Positions 5,696 to 6,260 of a stretch of DNA of 6,260 nt are shown here, piece after piece. The position numbers were made by a program, and so were the translations under genes. Numbering within the stretch: position 1 is the stretch's first letter; each line of letters starts with the position of its first letter. Location: positions 1 to 6,260 of the forward strand of contig PUOZ01000098.1 of NCBI GenBank assembly GCA_003553165.1. The letters are read 5' to 3'. Under the pieces are notes generated by a model. That model was not told the origin of the DNA. It ran no database searches and saw only the letters and a program-made list of their open reading frames with translations. Source of the DNA: Thioalkalivibrio sp. Its GTDB lineage: Bacteria; Pseudomonadota; Gammaproteobacteria; Ectothiorhodospirales; Ectothiorhodospiraceae.

Positions 5696-6260
5696 ATGAA
5701 TATGCAGCCGCGCGAGGATCTGATGACCACCGCCGAGGTTGCGGATTATCTGCGTCTGGGGGAGCGCAAAGTCTACGAGCTCGTGCGGGAGCGCGTCATT
5801 CCCTGCGTGCGTGTGACGGGGAAACTGCTGTTCCCGCGTCAGGCCATCGATCTCTGGCTCATGAATCATCTCGAAAGCGACGAGCGGATCGTCCGCGATA
5901 CTCCGGCAGTACTGGCGGGGAGTCATGACCCGTTGCTGGAGTGGGCAGTGAGGGAATCGGGAAGCGACCTGGCGCTGCTTCTGAACGGCAGTGGTGATGG
6001 TGTCAGGCGTCTACTGGCGAACCAGGCGCAAGTGATCGGATTCCACCTGATCCATGAAGACGGCACCTGGAACAATCCGGCCCGTTGCGGCCTGGGTGGA
6101 CTTCGGGATCTGGTCACAATCGAGTGGGCACAGCGGACGCAGGGGCTGATCGTCGCCCCGGGTAACCCCCTGGAGATCCGCGATGTTCGCGCGCTTGCCA
6201 ATCCGAGGGTCCGCGTTCTGCGTCGGCAGGAGGGGGCCGGTGCCGACGTTCTGCTGAGGG
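5696..6260 (+). CDS. Transcriptional regulator, excisionase-type HTH fused to PBP-like oxyanion-sensor domain (3' end off the window)
   Basis: 188 codons are visible, with no stop before the right edge. Residues 9-57 form a MerR/excisionase-type helix-turn-helix (HTH_17): MTTAEVADYLRLGERKVYEL at 10-29, then VTGKLLFPRQAIDLWL at 40-55. From about 70 comes a PBP-like domain (PF12727/COG1910 type), with AGSHDPLLEW at 74-83, IGFHLI at 114-119, TQGLIVAPGNP at 148-158 and LRRQEGAGADVLLR at 175-188, where the window ends. PF12727 domains are known to occur both with helix-turn-helix domains and fused to MoeA. Divergence from tupB by 86 bp makes it the likely local regulator of the tup-moeA operon, responding to tungstate or molybdate. 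That is inference; whether it activates or represses cannot be read. ATG 5696 is chosen since no earlier in-frame start exists. AAGGA at 5678-5682 is 13 bases away, a long spacing; the next ATG is at 5702. Confidence 0.9.
   Translation, partial: MNMQPREDLMTTAEVADYLRLGERKVYELVRERVIPCVRVTGKLLFPRQAIDLWLMNHLESDERIVRDTPAVLAGSHDPLLEWAVRESGSDLALLLNGSGDGVRRLLANQAQVIGFHLIHEDGTWNNPARCGLGGLRDLVTIEWAQRTQGLIVAPGNPLEIRDVRALANPRVRVLRRQEGAGADVLLR

Noticed and set aside
5068..5730. tupB start at an in-gap ATG (about 5627)
   Set aside because: That ATG is in a different frame, whose translation lacks permease character. The TupB frame needs the TTG at 5609.

Overview
The window is GC-rich, with a matching strong third-position GC bias. 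Gene content and protein sequences suggest a pseudomonadotan (proteobacterial) chromosome, although the sequence alone does not fix the genus. It holds six protein genes, all of which fit tungstate or molybdate handling. I see no tRNA, rRNA, CRISPR array, insertion sequence or phage gene.

Layout from right to left. A regulator gene runs rightward from 5696 and off the right edge. It encodes an excisionase-type helix-turn-helix fused to a PBP-like oxyanion-sensor domain. Across an 86-bp divergent promoter region, five genes run leftward and look like one operon. They are tupB (permease, TTG start), tupC (ATPase), tupA (periplasmic tungstate-binding protein), a strongly diverged MoeA-like gene with a GTG start, and a MoeA-PBP fusion gene that runs off the left edge. 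tupB/tupC overlap by 4 bp and tupC/tupA by 1 bp (TAATG), so these three are probably translationally coupled. The MoeA-like and MoeA-PBP genes are 27 bp apart. The one large gap, 264 bp between tupA and the MoeA-like gene, contains a long imperfect hairpin with 13-bp perfect outer arms and a second small hairpin near the MoeA-like ribosome binding site.

Proposed logic. TupABC imports tungstate. The two MoeA-type proteins would insert the oxyanion into adenylylated molybdopterin to make a tungsten or molybdenum cofactor. The regulator would sense the oxyanion or the cofactor state and control the divergent operon. The most interesting points are these: the regulator and the MoeA fusion carry the same kind of PBP-like domain, so one ligand-binding module may serve both sensing and metal delivery; the stand-alone MoeA has lost several hallmark motifs and sits beside an intact one; and the gap in mid-operon contains strong RNA structure. 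The protein families are known; the combination and the roles proposed here are inference.
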